A stretch of DNA of 49,243 nucleotides from Sphingomonas ginsenosidimutans (lineage in GTDB: Bacteria; Pseudomonadota; Alphaproteobacteria; Sphingomonadales; Sphingomonadaceae). Made by a program: the position numbers and the translations under genes. How positions within the stretch are numbered: position 1 is the first letter of the stretch; each line of letters begins with the position of its first letter. Below, one piece after another: positions 24,883 to 33,787 of the stretch. The notes below the pieces were generated by a model. The model was not told where the DNA came from. It did not search any database and saw only the letters and a list, made by a program, of their open reading frames with translations. The stretch covers positions 1 to 49,243 of the forward strand of contig NZ_NWVD01000014.1 of assembly GCF_002374835.1 (NCBI RefSeq). Reading direction: 5' to 3'.

Positions 24883-25803
24883 TCACGCCTGTGGCATCGC
24901 TTCGGGAACGATCGTCTTCACGATCGAGGCATCGAGCGCCTCGTAATCGTGCAGCCCGATCACGTCGTAGAGTTCGGCCCGCGTCTGCATCCGCTCGACC
25001 ATGTTGTGCGTGCCGCCATCGCGCTGGATCGCGGCGTACAGCTCGGCCTGCGCCTTGTTGGCGACGCGTAAGGACGACACCGGCCAGATCACCATCTTGT
25101 AGCCCATCGCCTCGAACTCCGCGGCGGTGAAGAACGGGGTCTTGCCGAACTCGGTCATGTTGGCGAGCAGCGGCACGCCCGGCATTGCGGCGGCGAATGC
25201 CTCGAACATCTGTCGACTGGTCAGCCCTTCCGGGAATATCGCGTCCGCCCCCGCCTCGACATAGGCGCGCGCGCGCTCGACCGCGGCATCGAAGCCATCG
25301 ACCCCGACCGCATCGGTGCGCGCGACGATCACCAGATCGCGCGCGGCCCTTTTGGCGGCGGCGACCTTGGCGGCCATGTCGATGGTCGGGACCAGGCTCT
25401 TGCCGTTCAGGTGCCCGCATTTCTTGGGAAGGATCTGATCTTCCAGATGGACCGCACCGGCTCCGGCATCCTCGAATGTGCGGACCATGTGCATCACGTT
25501 CAGCGCCTCGCCATAGCCGGTGTCGCCATCAACCAGCAGCGGCAGCCCGGCCGAGCGCGCAATCTGGCGGATGAAGAAAGCGACCTCGTCGACGGTGATG
25601 ATGCCAAGGTCGGGGAGCCCCATCGAGGCGGTCATCGCCGCCCCCGACAAGTAAAGTCCGTCGAACCCGGCGTGGCGGGCCTGGATCGCGGACTGGCCGT
25701 TATGGGCGCCCGGCAGGCGGTAGATGCCGGGGCGCGATAGCGCCGCACGGAAGCGCCTGCCCGCGGATTCGGTCGGAAGGCCGGCGGCAACGAGATATGG
25801 CAA
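24883..25803 (-). CDS. prpB: 2-methylisocitrate lyase
   Basis: The 306-residue enzyme of the isocitrate lyase/PEP mutase superfamily has DGLYLSGAAMTASMGLPD, the Mg-binding LLVDGDTGYGEALNV, HLEDQILPKKCGHLNGK (catalytic cysteine in KKCGH), and the C-terminal YDVIGLHDYEALD. PrpB splits 2-methylisocitrate into pyruvate and succinate, the last step of the methylcitrate cycle for propionyl-CoA. It is the fourth enzyme gene of the leftward prp cluster, right after prpC. The length and motifs are normal. Confidence 0.95.
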   Translation of the reverse strand: MPYLVAAGLPTESAGRRFRAALSRPGIYRLPGAHNGQSAIQARHAGFDGLYLSGAAMTASMGLPDLGIITVDEVAFFIRQIARSAGLPLLVDGDTGYGEALNVMHMVRTFEDAGAGAVHLEDQILPKKCGHLNGKSLVPTIDMAAKVAAAKRAARDLVIVARTDAVGVDGFDAAVERARAYVEAGADAIFPEGLTSRQMFEAFAAAMPGVPLLANMTEFGKTPFFTAAEFEAMGYKMVIWPVSSLRVANKAQAELYAAIQRDGGTHNMVERMQTRAELYDVIGLHDYEALDASIVKTIVPEAMPQA

Positions 25804-25817
25804 GGCGGGATACTCCT

Positions 25818-26981
25818 TCAGGCAGCGAGGTGGTCGCCGCGGGCGGCGAGCGGCACCCAGGCGAGGTCTTCAGGGCCGGTGTAGTTGGCGGACGGACGAA
25901 TGATCTTGTTGTCCTGGCGCTGCTCGATGACATGCGCCGCCCATCCGCTGGTGCGCGCGATGACGAACAGCGGCGTGAACATCGCGGTCGGCACGCCCAT
26001 CAGATTGTAGGAAACGGCCGAGAACCAGTCGAGGTTCGGGAACATCGCCTTGGCGTCCCACATCACCTCCTCGATGCGGGCGGCGACGGCGAACTGGCGC
26101 CGGGCGCCGGCTTCGTCGGCGAGCGCCTTTGCGACGCGCTTGATGACGACGTTGCGCGGATCGCCGACGGTATAGACCGGGTGGCCGAAGCCGATCACGA
26201 CTTCCTTGGCCGCGACGCGGCGACGGATGTCGGCTTCCGCCTCGTCCGGGGTCGCGTACCGTTTCTGGATTTCATAGGCGACCTCGTTCGCGCCGCCATG
26301 TTTGGGCCCCCGCAACGCGCCGATCGCGCCCGCGACGGCCGAATACATGTCCGATCCGGTCCCCGCGATCACCCGGGCGGTGAAGGTCGAGGCGTTGAAC
26401 TCATGCTCGGCATAGAGGATGAGCGAGGTGTGCATCGCGCGCACGAAGCTGTCGGACGGCGCCTCGCCGTGCAGCAGATGGAGGAAATGGCCGCCGATAC
26501 TGTCGTCGTCGGTCTCCACCTCGATCCGGCGACCATGATGCGCGAAATGATACCAGTAGAGCAGGATCGATCCGAGCGAGGCCATCAGCCGGTCGGCGAT
26601 ATCGCGCGCGTCGGCGACGTTGTGATCGTGCGTTTCGGGCAGGACGCAGCCGAGCGCCGATACGCCCGAGCGCATGACGTCCATCGGATGTGCCGCGGCC
26701 GGGATCGCCTCCAGCGCCTCCTTCACCGAACGCGGCAGGCCGCGCAGCGTCCGCAGCTTCTTCTTGTAGGACGCAAGCTGCGCGTCGGTCGGCAGCGTTC
26801 CGTGAACAAGCAGATGGGCGATTTCCTCGAACTCGCTCGTCTCGGCGAAGTCGAGGATGTCATAGCCGCGATAATGGAGGTCGTTGCCGGTGCGGCCGAC
26901 GGTGCACAGCGCGGTGTTGCCGGCGGTCACGCCCGAGAGCGCGACGGATTTCTTCGGCTTGAAGGTGGGAACGTCGTTCAT
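25818..26981 (-). CDS. prpC: 2-methylcitrate synthase
   Basis: The 387-residue citrate-synthase-family protein has [19 protein letters not shown], the catalytic histidines in [11 protein letters not shown] and [13 protein letters not shown], and the catalytic aspartate region [16 protein letters not shown]. The compact length and its place between prpF and prpB assign it to 2-methylcitrate synthase (propionyl-CoA plus oxaloacetate) rather than the TCA-cycle enzyme. It is separated by only a few bases from both neighbours and belongs to the prp transcript. Confidence 0.95.
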   Translation of the reverse strand: MNDVPTFKPKKSVALSGVTAGNTALCTVGRTGNDLHYRGYDILDFAETSEFEEIAHLLVHGTLPTDAQLASYKKKLRTLRGLPRSVKEALEAIPAAAHPMDVMRSGVSALGCVLPETHDHNVADARDIADRLMASLGSILLYWYHFAHHGRRIEVETDDDSIGGHFLHLLHGEAPSDSFVRAMHTSLILYAEHEFNASTFTARVIAGTGSDMYSAVAGAIGALRGPKHGGANEVAYEIQKRYATPDEAEADIRRRVAAKEVVIGFGHPVYTVGDPRNVVIKRVAKALADEAGARRQFAVAARIEEVMWDAKAMFPNLDWFSAVSYNLMGVPTAMFTPLFVIARTSGWAAHVIEQRQDNKIIRPSANYTGPEDLAWVPLAARGDHLAA

Positions 26982-26997
26982 CGGCTTGGCTTTCCTC

Positions 26998-28158
26998 TCA
27001 GAAACTGTCGGCGGGGACGTGGACGTGACCGTCCATCAGCACCCGCGCGCTGCGGCTCATGACCGCCTTGGTGATGATCCACCGGCCGCCCCGTCGCTGA
27101 GCCTCGGCACCGACCCGCAGCGTGCCGGAGGGATGGCCGAAGCGGATCGATGTCCGCTCGCCGCCCCCGGCGGCCTCGTTGACGAGAGTGCCCGGGACCG
27201 CCGCTGCGGCGGCGATCGCGACAGAGGCGGTGCCCATCATCGCGTGGTGAAGCTTGCCCATCGACAGCGCGCGGACCAGCAGGTCGATCTCGCCGGCCAG
27301 CACCTCCCGTCCGCTCGACGTGCGGTGATCGACGGGCGAGGCGACGAAGGCGATCGCCGGTGCGCGTGTCGTTCTGGCGATCCCCATCGCCGCCGCACCG
27401 GCGGTGCGCAGCGCCTCGAACCGGGCGAGCGCCCCCGCGTCACCGTTGATGGCGTCGCGAAGCTCGGCGCCGGTGTATCCCAGATCCTCCGCCGCGACGA
27501 AGACGGTCGGCACGCCGGCCTTGATGAGGGTCGCCGGTATCATGCCGCCCGGCACGACCGCGTCGTCCACGGTCAGCATGTCGACCGGATTGCCGGTCGG
27601 GAACAGCGCGTCCGACGCATCGGCAGGATCGACGAACTCCAGCACGATCTCGGCAGCCGGAAAGGCCACGCCGTCGAGCGCGAAATCGCCCGCCTCGACG
27701 ACCCGCCCATCGGCGACGGGCACATATGCGACGATCGTCTTGCCGATGTTCGCCTGCCAGATGCGCACGGTGCAGACGCCGTCGACCGCGCGGGCGGCGT
27801 CGACATAACCGGCCGCGATCGCAAAGGCCCCGACCGCGGTCGACAGGTTTCCGCAATTGCTCGACCAGTCGAGCGCGCCGCTGTCGATCGCGATCTGCCC
27901 GTAAAGGTAATCGACGTCATGGCCCGTGCGCGTCGCCGGTGACACGATCACGCATTTGGAGGTGCTGGACGTCGCACCACCCATGCCGTCGATGTGCGCG
28001 CCATAGGGATCGGGGCTGCCGATGACGCGGCGGAACAGCCGGTCGCGCGCCTCGCCGGGTGTCCGCGCGCGCTCGGGCAGGTCCTCCAGGCGGAAGAACA
28101 CGCCCTTGCTGGTGCCGCCACGCATATAGGTGGCCCGGATGCGGATCTGCGGCGTCAT
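26998..28158 (-). CDS. prpF: 2-methylaconitate cis-trans isomerase
   Basis: The 386-residue PrpF-family protein begins [19 protein letters not shown] and contains [35 protein letters not shown] and the C-terminal [19 protein letters not shown]. The internal cysteines and GGTSKG are characteristic of the diaminopimelate-epimerase-like PrpF fold. It works with AcnD, which makes an isomer of 2-methylaconitate that must be isomerised before hydration. The ATG overlaps the acnD TGA, so translation is coupled. The frame is open far upstream, but homology begins at 28158. Confidence 0.95.
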   Translation of the reverse strand: MTPQIRIRATYMRGGTSKGVFFRLEDLPERARTPGEARDRLFRRVIGSPDPYGAHIDGMGGATSSTSKCVIVSPATRTGHDVDYLYGQIAIDSGALDWSSNCGNLSTAVGAFAIAAGYVDAARAVDGVCTVRIWQANIGKTIVAYVPVADGRVVEAGDFALDGVAFPAAEIVLEFVDPADASDALFPTGNPVDMLTVDDAVVPGGMIPATLIKAGVPTVFVAAEDLGYTGAELRDAINGDAGALARFEALRTAGAAAMGIARTTRAPAIAFVASPVDHRTSSGREVLAGEIDLLVRALSMGKLHHAMMGTASVAIAAAAAVPGTLVNEAAGGGERTSIRFGHPSGTLRVGAEAQRRGGRWIITKAVMSRSARVLMDGHVHVPADSF

Positions 28159-30779
28159 GCCGCCGCACTCGAGGCGAGGAAGTCCTGCGCGAAGCGTTGC
28201 AGGACACCGCCCGCCTCGTAGATCGACACTTCGTCGGCGGTGTCGAGGCGGCACAGCACCGGCACCCCCGCGCTCAGCCCGTTGGCGCGGTGGATGGTGA
28301 GCGTCAGCTCGGCGCGCGCATCCGGCGTGCCCTCCACATCGAAGGTCTCGGTTCCATCCAGCTTCAGGTTGAGCCGGGTCGTGCCGGGCAGGAACTCCAG
28401 CGGCAGCACGCCCATGCCGATCAGGTTGGTGCGGTGGATACGCTCGAACCCCTCGGCGACGATCGCCTCGACCCCCGCGAGCCTGACGCCCTTCGCGGCC
28501 CAGTCGCGCGACGATCCCTGCCCGTAATCGGCACCCGCGACGATGATGAGCGGTTGCCGGCGACCGAGATAGGTTTCGATCGCCTCCCACATGCGGACGA
28601 CGGTGCCGTCCGGCTCGATCCGGGCGAGGCTGCCCTTTCTCACCGCACCGTCGACCACCGCCATCTCATTGACCAGCTGGGGGTTGGCGAAGGTCGCGCG
28701 CATCGCGGTCAGGTGATCGCCGCGGTGCGTCGCATAGGAGTTATAATCCTCCTCTGGCACGCCCATCGCGGTCAGATACTCGCCTGCGGCGCTGGTCGGC
28801 AGGATCGCGTTCGACGGCGACAGATGGTCGGTGGTGATGTTGTCGGGCAGGATCGCGAGCGGGCGCATCCCTTGCAGCGTCCGCGGACTGGCCGCCAGCG
28901 CGCCCAGGCCGTCGGTGTCCCAATAGGGCGGCCGGCGGATATAGGTCGATCGCGGGCGCCAATCATACAGCGGGCTGACCGGCGCGCTGTCGTGGTCCGA
29001 GCGCGCGAACATCGGCTCGTACACGTCGCGGAACTGCTCCGCCGTCACATGATCGCGCACGATCGCATCGATCTCGGCATCGCTCGGCCACAGATCGGCC
29101 AGCCGGACATCGCGGCCATCGGGAGCGATCCCCAGCACGTCCTTCTCGATATCCAGCCGGATCGTGCCCGCGATCGCATAGGCGACGACCAGCGGCGGCG
29201 AGGCGAGGAACGCCTGTTTGGCATAGGGATGGATGCGCCCGTCGAAGTTGCGATTCCCCGACAGGACGGCGGTCGTGTACAGGTCACGCGCGACGATCTC
29301 GCGCTGAATGACCGGGTCGAGCGCGCCCGACATCCCGTTGCAGGTCGTGCAAGCAAAGCCGACGATGCCGAAGCCGAGCTGTTCCAGCTCGTGCAGCAGG
29401 CCGGCCTCTTCCAGATACAGCGCGGGCACGCGCGAGCCGGGCGCGAAGCTGGTCTTGACCCACGGCTTGCGCGTCAGGCCGAGCGCATTGGCCTTTTGCG
29501 CCACCAGCCCGGCCGCGACGACGTTGCGCGGGTTCGAGGTGTTGGTGCAGCTGGTGATCGCCGCGATGATGACCGCGCCGTCCGGCATCAGCCCCTCGCG
29601 CTCCTGCGCGATGGCACCTTCGAGATCCTTCGCCACGCCACGGTCGTGAAGCGCGGCGGTCGGCAGGCGCCGATGCGGGTTCGACGGGCCGGCAAGGGTG
29701 CGCTCGACGCTGTCCAGGTCGAACGTCAGCACCCGCTCATACTTCGCGGTCGCCAGCGCATCGCCCCACAGCCCCGTCGCCTGCGCATAGGTTTCGACCA
29801 GCGCGACCTGTTCGGGCGCACGGTTGGTCAGCAGCAGATAGTCGAGCGTCTGGCGATCGATGTAGAACATCGCCGCGGTCGCCCCATATTCGGGGCACAT
29901 ATTAGAGATGGTCGCGCGGTCGCCGATCGGCAGGCTATCGGCACCGGGACCGAAGAACTCCAGCCACGCTCCCACGACGCGCTCCTTGCGCAGGAACTCG
30001 GTCAGCGCGAGGACGACGTCGGTTGCGGTGATGCCCTGCGGCCGTCGCCCGGTCAGCTTCACGCCGACGATATCGGGGAGGCGCATCATCGACGGGCGGC
30101 CGAGCATGACCGTTTCCGCCTCAAGCCCGCCGACACCCACCGCGATCACGCCCAGCGCGTCGACATGCGGCGTATGACTGTCCGTGCCCACGCACGTATC
30201 GGGAAAGGCGACGCCGTCCCGCACCTGGATCACCGGCGACATCTTCTCCAGATTGATCTGGTGCATGATGCCGTTGCCTGCGGGCACCACGTCGACATTG
30301 TCGAACGCGCGCCTGGTCCATTCGATGAAGTCGAAACGGTCCTCGTTGCGCCGGTCCTCGATCGCGCGGTTCTTGGTAAAGGCGTCAGGATCGAAGCCGC
30401 CGTGCTCCACGGCCAGGCTGTGGTCGACGATCAGCTGGGTCGGCACGACGGGATTGACCTTGGCGGGGTCGCCGCCCTGATCCGCGATCGCGTCGCGCAG
30501 GCCCGCCAGATCGACCAGCGCCGTCTGCCCAAGGATATCGTGGCAGACGACGCGCGCCGGATACCAGGGGAAGTCCAGATCGCGCCGGCGATCGGCGATC
30601 TGGATCAGTGCGTCGCTCAACAGCGCGGGGTCGCAGCGGCGCACCAGTTGCTCGGCCAGTACGCGCGACACATAGGGCAGCGTGTCATAGGCGCCGGGGC
30701 GGATCGCCTCGATCGCGGCCCGCGCATCGAAAAAGGTGAGCGCCGTACCGTCGAGCGGCTTCTGATAGGCAGTGTTCAT
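28155..30779 (-). CDS. acnD: Fe/S-dependent 2-methylisocitrate dehydratase AcnD
   Basis: The 874-residue aconitase-superfamily enzyme has CVGTDSHTPHVDALGVIAV, the cluster ligands in TSCTNTSNPRNV and FACTTCNGMSGA, SGNRNFDGRIHPY, and the swivel-domain signature VAGADYGQGSSRDWAAKGV. AcnD with PrpF replaces PrpD in dehydrating 2-methylcitrate; no prpD gene is in the cluster. I start at the ATG at 30779 (MNTAYQKPLDGTALTFFDA), which overlaps the stop of the small upstream ORF. A much longer leftward frame continues upstream but has no coding character. Confidence 0.95.
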   Translation of the reverse strand: MNTAYQKPLDGTALTFFDARAAIEAIRPGAYDTLPYVSRVLAEQLVRRCDPALLSDALIQIADRRRDLDFPWYPARVVCHDILGQTALVDLAGLRDAIADQGGDPAKVNPVVPTQLIVDHSLAVEHGGFDPDAFTKNRAIEDRRNEDRFDFIEWTRRAFDNVDVVPAGNGIMHQINLEKMSPVIQVRDGVAFPDTCVGTDSHTPHVDALGVIAVGVGGLEAETVMLGRPSMMRLPDIVGVKLTGRRPQGITATDVVLALTEFLRKERVVGAWLEFFGPGADSLPIGDRATISNMCPEYGATAAMFYIDRQTLDYLLLTNRAPEQVALVETYAQATGLWGDALATAKYERVLTFDLDSVERTLAGPSNPHRRLPTAALHDRGVAKDLEGAIAQEREGLMPDGAVIIAAITSCTNTSNPRNVVAAGLVAQKANALGLTRKPWVKTSFAPGSRVPALYLEEAGLLHELEQLGFGIVGFACTTCNGMSGALDPVIQREIVARDLYTTAVLSGNRNFDGRIHPYAKQAFLASPPLVVAYAIAGTIRLDIEKDVLGIAPDGRDVRLADLWPSDAEIDAIVRDHVTAEQFRDVYEPMFARSDHDSAPVSPLYDWRPRSTYIRRPPYWDTDGLGALAASPRTLQGMRPLAILPDNITTDHLSPSNAILPTSAAGEYLTAMGVPEEDYNSYATHRGDHLTAMRATFANPQLVNEMAVVDGAVRKGSLARIEPDGTVVRMWEAIETYLGRRQPLIIVAGADYGQGSSRDWAAKGVRLAGVEAIVAEGFERIHRTNLIGMGVLPLEFLPGTTRLNLKLDGTETFDVEGTPDARAELTLTIHRANGLSAGVPVLCRLDTADEVSIYEAGGVLQRFAQDFLASSAAA

Positions 30780-31108
30780 CGGGTTGCCGGGTTCCATTGG
30801 GCGAGCCGCGTGGCGATCGACGCGCTCGGACGGGTGAAGGTCGAGAAGGTGAAGCGGCCGGCGGCGACCATGCAGTCGCATCCCGCCGCGTCGCACCCGC
30901 TGGCGAAGACGACGACGACGAGATCGTCGTCGCTCCGGCTGACGCACGATGCCTCGAACACCATCTCGGCCAGCTCGGCGCGCAGTTCGATGTGGTGGCA
31001 GCGCGAAAGGGAAACGCTGGCTCCCAATATCTCCCGCGCGCGTGCCGTCGCCGCCGCAACGACGCGCTGGAGAAGGTCGACACCTTGCGGCTGAGCGGTA
31101 GCAAGCAT
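30776..31108 (-). CDS. Small unknown protein at the head of the prp operon
   Basis: A 110-residue frame starts at the ATG at 31108 (MLATAQPQGVDLLQRVVAAA) and ends with a TGA overlapping the acnD ATG, as expected for a real operon member. It is mixed alpha/beta-like (ISSUES such as VVVVFASGCDAAGCDCMVAAG aside, it has no family I recognise), and has several cysteines (C62, C71, C76, C78 approximately). A GTG at 31141 is possible, but it would place the putative operator palindrome inside the gene. The region upstream carries the regulator binding candidates. The function is unknown; it could be tied to iron-sulphur or acyl-CoA chemistry, but nothing in the sequence proves that. Confidence 0.5.
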   Translation of the reverse strand: MLATAQPQGVDLLQRVVAAATARAREILGASVSLSRCHHIELRAELAEMVFEASCVSRSDDDLVVVVFASGCDAAGCDCMVAAGRFTFSTFTRPSASIATRLAQWNPATR

Positions 31109-31202
31109 ATTCGCATAATCCGCAAATGGGCGCGGCTTCACAGGGTTGAAAGCGTAAAATTCTGTGAAGAACGCTCAGCAAATCTGCGAAGGATGCGAAG
31201 AT
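31109..31202. promoter_or_regulatory. Divergent prp promoter region with repeated TTYGC/GCRAA half-sites
   Basis: Between the small ORF and the regulator lie two clusters of the same half-site: TTCGCATAATCCGCAAA at 31110-31126, an inverted pair with a 7-base spacer, and GCAAATCTGCGAA at 31178-31190, a direct pair. RamB/PrpR-type XRE regulators of short-chain acyl metabolism recognise TTTGC/GCAAA-type sequences, so these are likely operators controlling both the leftward prp operon and the regulator's own gene. The region is short and AT-richer than its flanks. Assignment is by motif and position. Confidence 0.55.
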
Positions 31203-32606
31203 ATGGCGGCGCGCAAGGCATTCATCGGCGTCCGGCTGCGCCGGCTGCGCGAGGAGCGCCGGCTGAAACAGATCGAGCTTGCGCAGGCGCTCGGCATCTC
31301 GCCCAGCTATCTCAACCAGCTCGAACAGAACCAGCGTCCGCTGACCGTCCCGATCCTGCTGAAGCTCAACGCGGCCTTCGGGATCGACGTGCAGATGTTC
31401 TCCGAGGACGAGGAAGCGCGCCTGATGACCGACATCCGCGACGCGATCGCCGATGTGGAAGACGCGGTGTCGGTGGCCGAACTGCGCGAGCTGGCGACGA
31501 ACATGCCCGCGGTGGGCCGCACGCTGGTCGCGCTGCATCGGCGGTATCGCGATGCGATCGAACGCGGTGATGCGATGGCCGCCGAACTGGGCGACGAATG
31601 GAGCATCGGGGACCGCGCCCGCCAGCCCTTCGAGCAGGTGCGGGACTTCTTCTACGCGCGCCACAACCATGTCGCGTTGCTGGATGAAGCAGCCGAACGC
31701 CTATACCGCGACGCGGGCCTCAGCCCGCGCACGATTCACGACGGCCTGAGCGCATGGCTGAAGGCGCGGCACGGGATCGCCGTGCTGACCGACGTCACCA
31801 CCGCGCCGCGCCGCTTCGACCCGGTTGAACGGGCGCTCACCTTGTCGGCCTCGCTGACACCGGGCCAGCGCGTGTTCCAGATGGCGACCCAGCTCGCCTT
31901 CCTCGAACTGAGCCAGGCGATCGACGACCTTGCCGACGATCCGATCCTCGCCGATGCGGAGGCGCGCCGCCTCGGTCGGATCGGCCTCGCCAACTATTTC
32001 GCCGGGGCGCTGGTCCTGCCCTATGCCGACTTCCTCGCGGCGGCCGAAGCCGAACGGTACGATATCGAACGGCTGGGGCGGCGCTTCGGGGTCGGGTTCG
32101 AGACGGTGTGCCACCGCCTGTCGACGCTCCAGCGGCCGGGTGCGCGCGGCGTGCCCTTCTTCTTCGTCCGCGTGGATCGGGCGGGCAACATCTCCAAGCG
32201 GCAATCGGCCACCGACTTTCACTTCTCGCGCGTCGGCGGAACCTGCCCGCTGTGGAATGTCTATGAGGCGTTTGCCCAGCCTAGGCGGGTGCTGCGGCAG
32301 GTTGCGCAGATGCCAGACGGGCGCAGCTATCTATGGATCGCGCGAACGGTGACGAGCGGTTCGGCGGGCTTCGGTGAGGCCGAGAAAGTGTTCGCGATCG
32401 GGCTAGGCTGCGACCTGCGCCATGCGGGGCAACTCGTATATTCGCGCGGCCTCGATCTCACCGATCCTTCCTTCGCGACGCCGATCGGCGCCGGGTGCAA
32501 GGTATGCGAGCGTCCCGCCTGCCCGCAACGCGCGTTTCCGCCGATCGGGCGGCCGCTGACCATCGACGAGAACACCGCCGCCCCGGTTCCCTACCCCGTC
32601 ACCTGA
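31203..32606 (+). CDS. XRE-family short-chain acyl-responsive regulator (RamB/PrpR/DUF2083 type)
   Basis: The roughly 467-residue regulator has an N-terminal HTH (VRLRRLREERRLKQIELAQ, LGISPSYLNQLEQNQRPL), an IrrE-like central region, and the C-terminal ScfR/DUF2083 domain with conserved cysteines in GCKVCERPACPQRAF. Members control glyoxylate and methylcitrate cycles in response to acyl-CoAs; mycobacterial PrpR binds an iron-sulphur cluster through such cysteines. The gene is divergent from acnD-prpF-prpC-prpB, the classic arrangement for a local regulator. I prefer the ATG at 31203, preceded by AAGGA at about ten bases; a GTG at 31164 would add 13 residues. Confidence 0.88.
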   Translation: MAARKAFIGVRLRRLREERRLKQIELAQALGISPSYLNQLEQNQRPLTVPILLKLNAAFGIDVQMFSEDEEARLMTDIRDAIADVEDAVSVAELRELATNMPAVGRTLVALHRRYRDAIERGDAMAAELGDEWSIGDRARQPFEQVRDFFYARHNHVALLDEAAERLYRDAGLSPRTIHDGLSAWLKARHGIAVLTDVTTAPRRFDPVERALTLSASLTPGQRVFQMATQLAFLELSQAIDDLADDPILADAEARRLGRIGLANYFAGALVLPYADFLAAAEAERYDIERLGRRFGVGFETVCHRLSTLQRPGARGVPFFFVRVDRAGNISKRQSATDFHFSRVGGTCPLWNVYEAFAQPRRVLRQVAQMPDGRSYLWIARTVTSGSAGFGEAEKVFAIGLGCDLRHAGQLVYSRGLDLTDPSFATPIGAGCKVCERPACPQRAFPPIGRPLTIDENTAAPVPYPVT

Positions 32607-32678
32607 CGCCCGCGCGCGGCCCCCAAGGCCGTCCATCATACGATGATGAGGCGGGATAGCGGGCCTCAATGTGCCGCT

Positions 32679-33787
32679 TCAGAACCAGGTCCGTACCCCG
32701 GCCACCACGCTGATCCCGCCGATCCCGCCCTCCCGATCCCGCGCCAGATCGGCGGTTTGGCCGAACCGCCGGTCCCACGATAGGCCGACATAGGGCGCGA
32801 ATTCGCGTACCCGCTCGTAGCGCAGCCGCAACCCAAGCTCCATGTCGCTCAACCCAGATCCGATGCCTTGCGCGGGCATGTCCTGCGCGGCGACATTGGC
32901 TTCCAGCCGGGGCTGTAGCACCCAATATTGCGTGATCCGCTGATCATACCAGGCGGCGACGCGGGCCAGCGCGTCGCCTTGTCGGACAGGAACACCGCCG
33001 CCTCGACGTCGAACCAATATGGCGCCAGCCCCTCGACGCCGATGGTGGCGTAGCTGCGCGACGGGCCGGGGCGGATATCGTGGCGGATGCCCGCCTGCAG
33101 GTTCCAATAGGGATCGAGCGCGCGGCTGTAGAGCGCCTGCACCTCAGCCGTGTCGAGCGCGCCGCCGGCCTCCCCCTCCCCCTCGGTCTTGATCGTCAGC
33201 CGGTCGATATCGCCGCCGATCCATGCCTCGCCATCCCAGCGATAGCCGTCCCGGCCGCGGCGCGCCTGATATTCGGCCAGGTTCACGATCACCTGCGCGA
33301 AGGTCATCCCGCCATGTTCGCGGCGCATCGCCTGGTCGGCCTCCCGCATCGCCGCGGCGCCATAGACGCGCTCGGCCAGCAGCCCCGGTTGCGCGGGCGG
33401 CGCGGCGGCATCGCCGGGCGGCAGGTCGGTTCCCGCCGCCGGTGCATCACCGCCCTGCGGAGCGCGCCCCATCGCCATGCCGGGCATCGCGGACATGTCA
33501 TGCCCATGGTGCGGGTCGGCGGCAGGGGCGATTTCCGGCATCGCGGACATATCGTGCCCCACATGCGGATCGGGCGCAGCGGCCGGGCGGGTCGGCAACG
33601 CGCGGCGGGGCTGCGGCGCCGGCCGGCGCGGCTTCGCCTTCGCTGCCGGTTTCGCCTTCGGCGCCGGCATCGTCATGCCGGGCATAGTCATCCCCGGCAT
33701 CATGCGATGGTCCATCGTCTGCGCGCCGGCTGGAAGCGCCAGCACCAGCGCGAGGGGAACGACCCCGATCGCCCGGCGCGCCGTCAC
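32679..33787 (-). pseudogene. copB: Copper resistance outer-membrane protein CopB, frameshifted
   Basis: Two overlapping frames together encode a complete CopB. The first part has a signal peptide (GVVPLALVLALPAGAQ) and a Met/His-rich copper-binding stretch (MMPGMTMPGMTMP, HDMSAMP twice). It then enters the barrel domain up to FDVEAAVFLSDK at about 32980. There the frame breaks, and the family sequence resumes one frame over as GDALARVAAWYDQRITQYW to the terminal AGVRTWF. Restoring one G in the GGC after the lysine codon (about 32977-32980) would rejoin them into about 368 residues. Either the gene is inactive or this is a base-calling error in a G/C run. The GTG start overlaps the copA stop. 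CopB binds or exports periplasmic copper at the outer membrane. Confidence 0.85.

Noticed and set aside
28059..31094. 1011-residue plus-strand frame opposite acnD and prpF
   Set aside because: It is an antisense shadow of strongly conserved genes in high-GC DNA; its composition (Arg, Gly, His, Asp-rich) shows no domain or ribosome site.
30780..31670. Upstream extension of the acnD frame to about 1171 codons
   Set aside because: The extension is antisense to the XRE regulator, has no coding character, and normal AcnD begins at 30779.
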